Of a stretch of DNA of 64,000 nt, positions 62,580 through 64,000 are shown piece by piece. Under the pieces are notes generated by a model. It did no database searches and was not told the origin of the DNA. It saw only the letters and a list, made by a program, of their open reading frames with translations. The stretch is taken from positions 1 through 64,000 of the forward strand of contig VGTI01000011.1 of NCBI GenBank assembly GCA_016874735.1, given 5' to 3'. The stretch's first letter is position 1. Each line of letters begins with the position of its first letter. The stretch comes from Deltaproteobacteria bacterium. Its GTDB lineage: Bacteria > Bdellovibrionota_B > Oligoflexia > Oligoflexales > CAIYRB01. The position numbers and the translations under genes are program-made.

Positions 62580-64000
62580 CTAATGCCGCGGCTCCGCGCG
62601 TGAGATACGCACCGTGTAATCTGCCGTCGTCCGGTATTCGACAAGCGGAGTGAGTTGGAACGCATCGGTAAGGCGGGTAACTGCCGATGGCTCTTGATTA
62701 TTTATCCGCTGGATGACCAGCACATGCTGTAAAATCTTGGCGTTTAGCTGACTCAGAATCTGTGCAGTAGCTGAATTGGCATACTCGAAGTTTACAGTTC
62801 CGTAGCGACTCGGGACGTACATGACAGGATGGTGGTCGATCACCAGCGTGCCGTCACGTGGATAGCTCTCGATGAGGGCGAGATTGCGTTTATATTCCAG
62901 ATAACCGGCGTGCGTTTTGCCGTGCGCATTAACGGCGGCTATAGCGAGACCGCGCGAGCAAATGACCGTCGTGAGTACGACCATCAACAGTTGTTGGACC
63001 GGGCGTCTGGCAATCATGACTAGTAAATAGGCTGCAAACAGGGCAAACATGGCCGCATAAATGACCCCGATGCGCATCAGTTGAGGCTCACGCAGATCAC
63101 CGACGTAATAGAGGCAGTGAATGACCAGCGTCGCGCAGATGTAGGCCCCGGTGAGAGTGAAGTAACGACGGTACTTGCATCTTACTGCATGTTCTCCTGC
63201 CTCTATCCGCGCGATAGCCAGGCCGATACCGACCAGGCCGCTGACGACTACGGTACTACTTATGGGATAGAGAGATGGCCACGACGGCGTGAAGAATTCC
63301 ACTGCGTGACGAAGATTAGGCCAAAGGTACTGAAGTCCAAACGGGGCATCGACCTTGTCTCCCCCGTTGATTGAGCTTGAGATGAGACGCTGCCAAACCG
63401 AAGGCACGAGCAGCCACGGAGCCACGAGGAGACGATAGGACGGCCGCACGTACCTCAGTGTGCCGCGATACATGACAGCTGCACTGACAACTACGGGCAC
63501 AAGTAAAGCCGTCTCGTAGCGGCACTGTGCGGCTAAAATACTGGCATAGAGAGCGGCTTCAAACCGCTGCCAGGACGGCGTCAGCACAAAATGAAGCAAG
63601 AAATATAGGGTGAGCAGCACTAATCCTAGATTGAGTGATTCTAGCCCACACGATGTGGTAGCCAAAGCTACCAAAGGGAAAGTGGCGATGAGTGCAGCAG
63701 CAAGGTAGCCCACTATGGAGCGGCCTAACGTCCTCGTTAAACCAATCACAGCTGTGAGGCCAACCACCATGCCGAGAAAGCTGATCACAAAGCCATTTGC
63801 CAAGCGGTAGCCCGTGACCATATGCACAAGTGCCACCAGCAAGGGATAAAGCACGGGGCGTAGTGGTGTCTGCAGTCCAACGGGCAGAAATTGGTCGTTA
63901 AAGTAGAGGCCGATATTGATCAACTGGGCTTTGCCTGTGAGGTAAATGTGGAGCGCCGTGCTGAGTAGGGTGCTCTCGTCCGTAAGGACGCGGACCTCTC
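62580..64000 (-). CDS. Membrane glycosyltransferase-like protein (5' end outside window)
   Basis: The frame is open to the right edge (reading ...LTDESTLLSTALHIYLTGKAQ), so it starts outside the window; TTG 63923 is internal. About 470 residues visible, with many membrane helices. PLRPVLYPLLVALVHMVTG and ESLNLGLVLLTLYFLLHF, then a soluble C-terminal part, fit GT39/ArnT-like integral glycosyltransferases that move sugars from a lipid carrier. An aspartate-glutamate pair near the visible start fits that fold. Substrate unknown. Confidence 0.6.
   Translation of the reverse strand, partial: EVRVLTDESTLLSTALHIYLTGKAQLINIGLYFNDQFLPVGLQTPLRPVLYPLLVALVHMVTGYRLANGFVISFLGMVVGLTAVIGLTRTLGRSIVGYLAAALIATFPLVALATTSCGLESLNLGLVLLTLYFLLHFVLTPSWQRFEAALYASILAAQCRYETALLVPVVVSAAVMYRGTLRYVRPSYRLLVAPWLLVPSVWQRLISSSINGGDKVDAPFGLQYLWPNLRHAVEFFTPSWPSLYPISSTVVVSGLVGIGLAIARIEAGEHAVRCKYRRYFTLTGAYICATLVIHCLYYVGDLREPQLMRIGVIYAAMFALFAAYLLVMIARRPVQQLLMVVLTTVICSRGLAIAAVNAHGKTHAGYLEYKRNLALIESYPRDGTLVIDHHPVMYVPSRYGTVNFEYANSATAQILSQLNAKILQHVLVIQRINNQEPSAVTRLTDAFQLTPLVEYRTTADYTVRISRAEPRH

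Overview
The window is about 64 kb of moderate-GC chromosomal DNA from a Gram-negative bacterium. The best guess is a member of the Bdellovibrionota/Oligoflexia-type delta-like lineages. This rests on many lipoboxes and signal peptides, giant exported proteins built like phage tail fibres, an imuA-imuB-dnaE2 mutasome, a CheB-CheR hybrid and several secreted S1 proteases. It is inference from gene content; there is no rRNA or marker gene that fixes the taxon. I found no tRNA, rRNA, CRISPR array or complete insertion sequence.

Layout. 1-17.7 kb: three large minus-strand genes (one cut by the left edge) encode exported tail-fibre-like surface proteins that share an N-terminal head domain. Between them lie a DUF4143 ATPase remnant, a META-domain lipoprotein, an unknown exported protein and an RND efflux operon (a short adaptor that seems to lack the alpha-hairpin, plus the pump). 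18-25 kb: a Cys-rich repeat protein, purK-purE, a small secreted protein and a CheB-CheR-PAS hybrid with an unknown partner. 25-29 kb: small regulators (two XRE, one receiver-like) and secreted or lipoproteins, including an SLT-like one. 29-34.3 kb: imuA-imuB-dnaE2 with overlapping genes, preceded by a perfect 20-bp palindrome that overlaps a possible -10 and is a good SOS-operator candidate. 34.4-36.2 kb: a DTW-domain tRNA-modification enzyme and a nucleotidyltransferase plus HigA-like antitoxin pair with its own promoter and operator. 36.2-39.9 kb: an aldehyde dehydrogenase behind two tandem paralogous membrane proteins, next to a short-chain dehydrogenase remnant.

40-44 kb: a PA14 lipoprotein, then an apparently rearranged AT-richer block. 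It holds a MntA-HepT toxin-antitoxin pair whose HepT frame breaks in an A7 tract, and a 5'-truncated-looking L,D-transpeptidase-like gene overlapping a small membrane-anchored protein. 44-55 kb: lipoproteins, a catalase-like exported protein, photolyase, TesB thioesterase, a nitrobindin-like protein and three S1-protease-fold proteins, one of which has lost its catalytic residues. 55-64 kb: uvrA, a lipoprotein, a Fic (AMPylase-family) gene bounded by 31-bp repeats and preceded by two tandem operators, an unknown helical protein and a membrane glycosyltransferase-like gene cut by the right edge.

How parts fit together. DNA damage response is well represented (imuA-imuB-dnaE2, uvrA, photolyase). 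The rest is mostly cell-surface and secreted functions plus small toxin-antitoxin-type modules. The most noteworthy candidates for undescribed biology are the nucleotidyltransferase/HigA-like pair, the Fic cassette with repeats and operators, the hepT/L,D-transpeptidase junction, the hairpin-less RND adaptor, and the two-paralogue membrane protein operon with aldehyde dehydrogenase.
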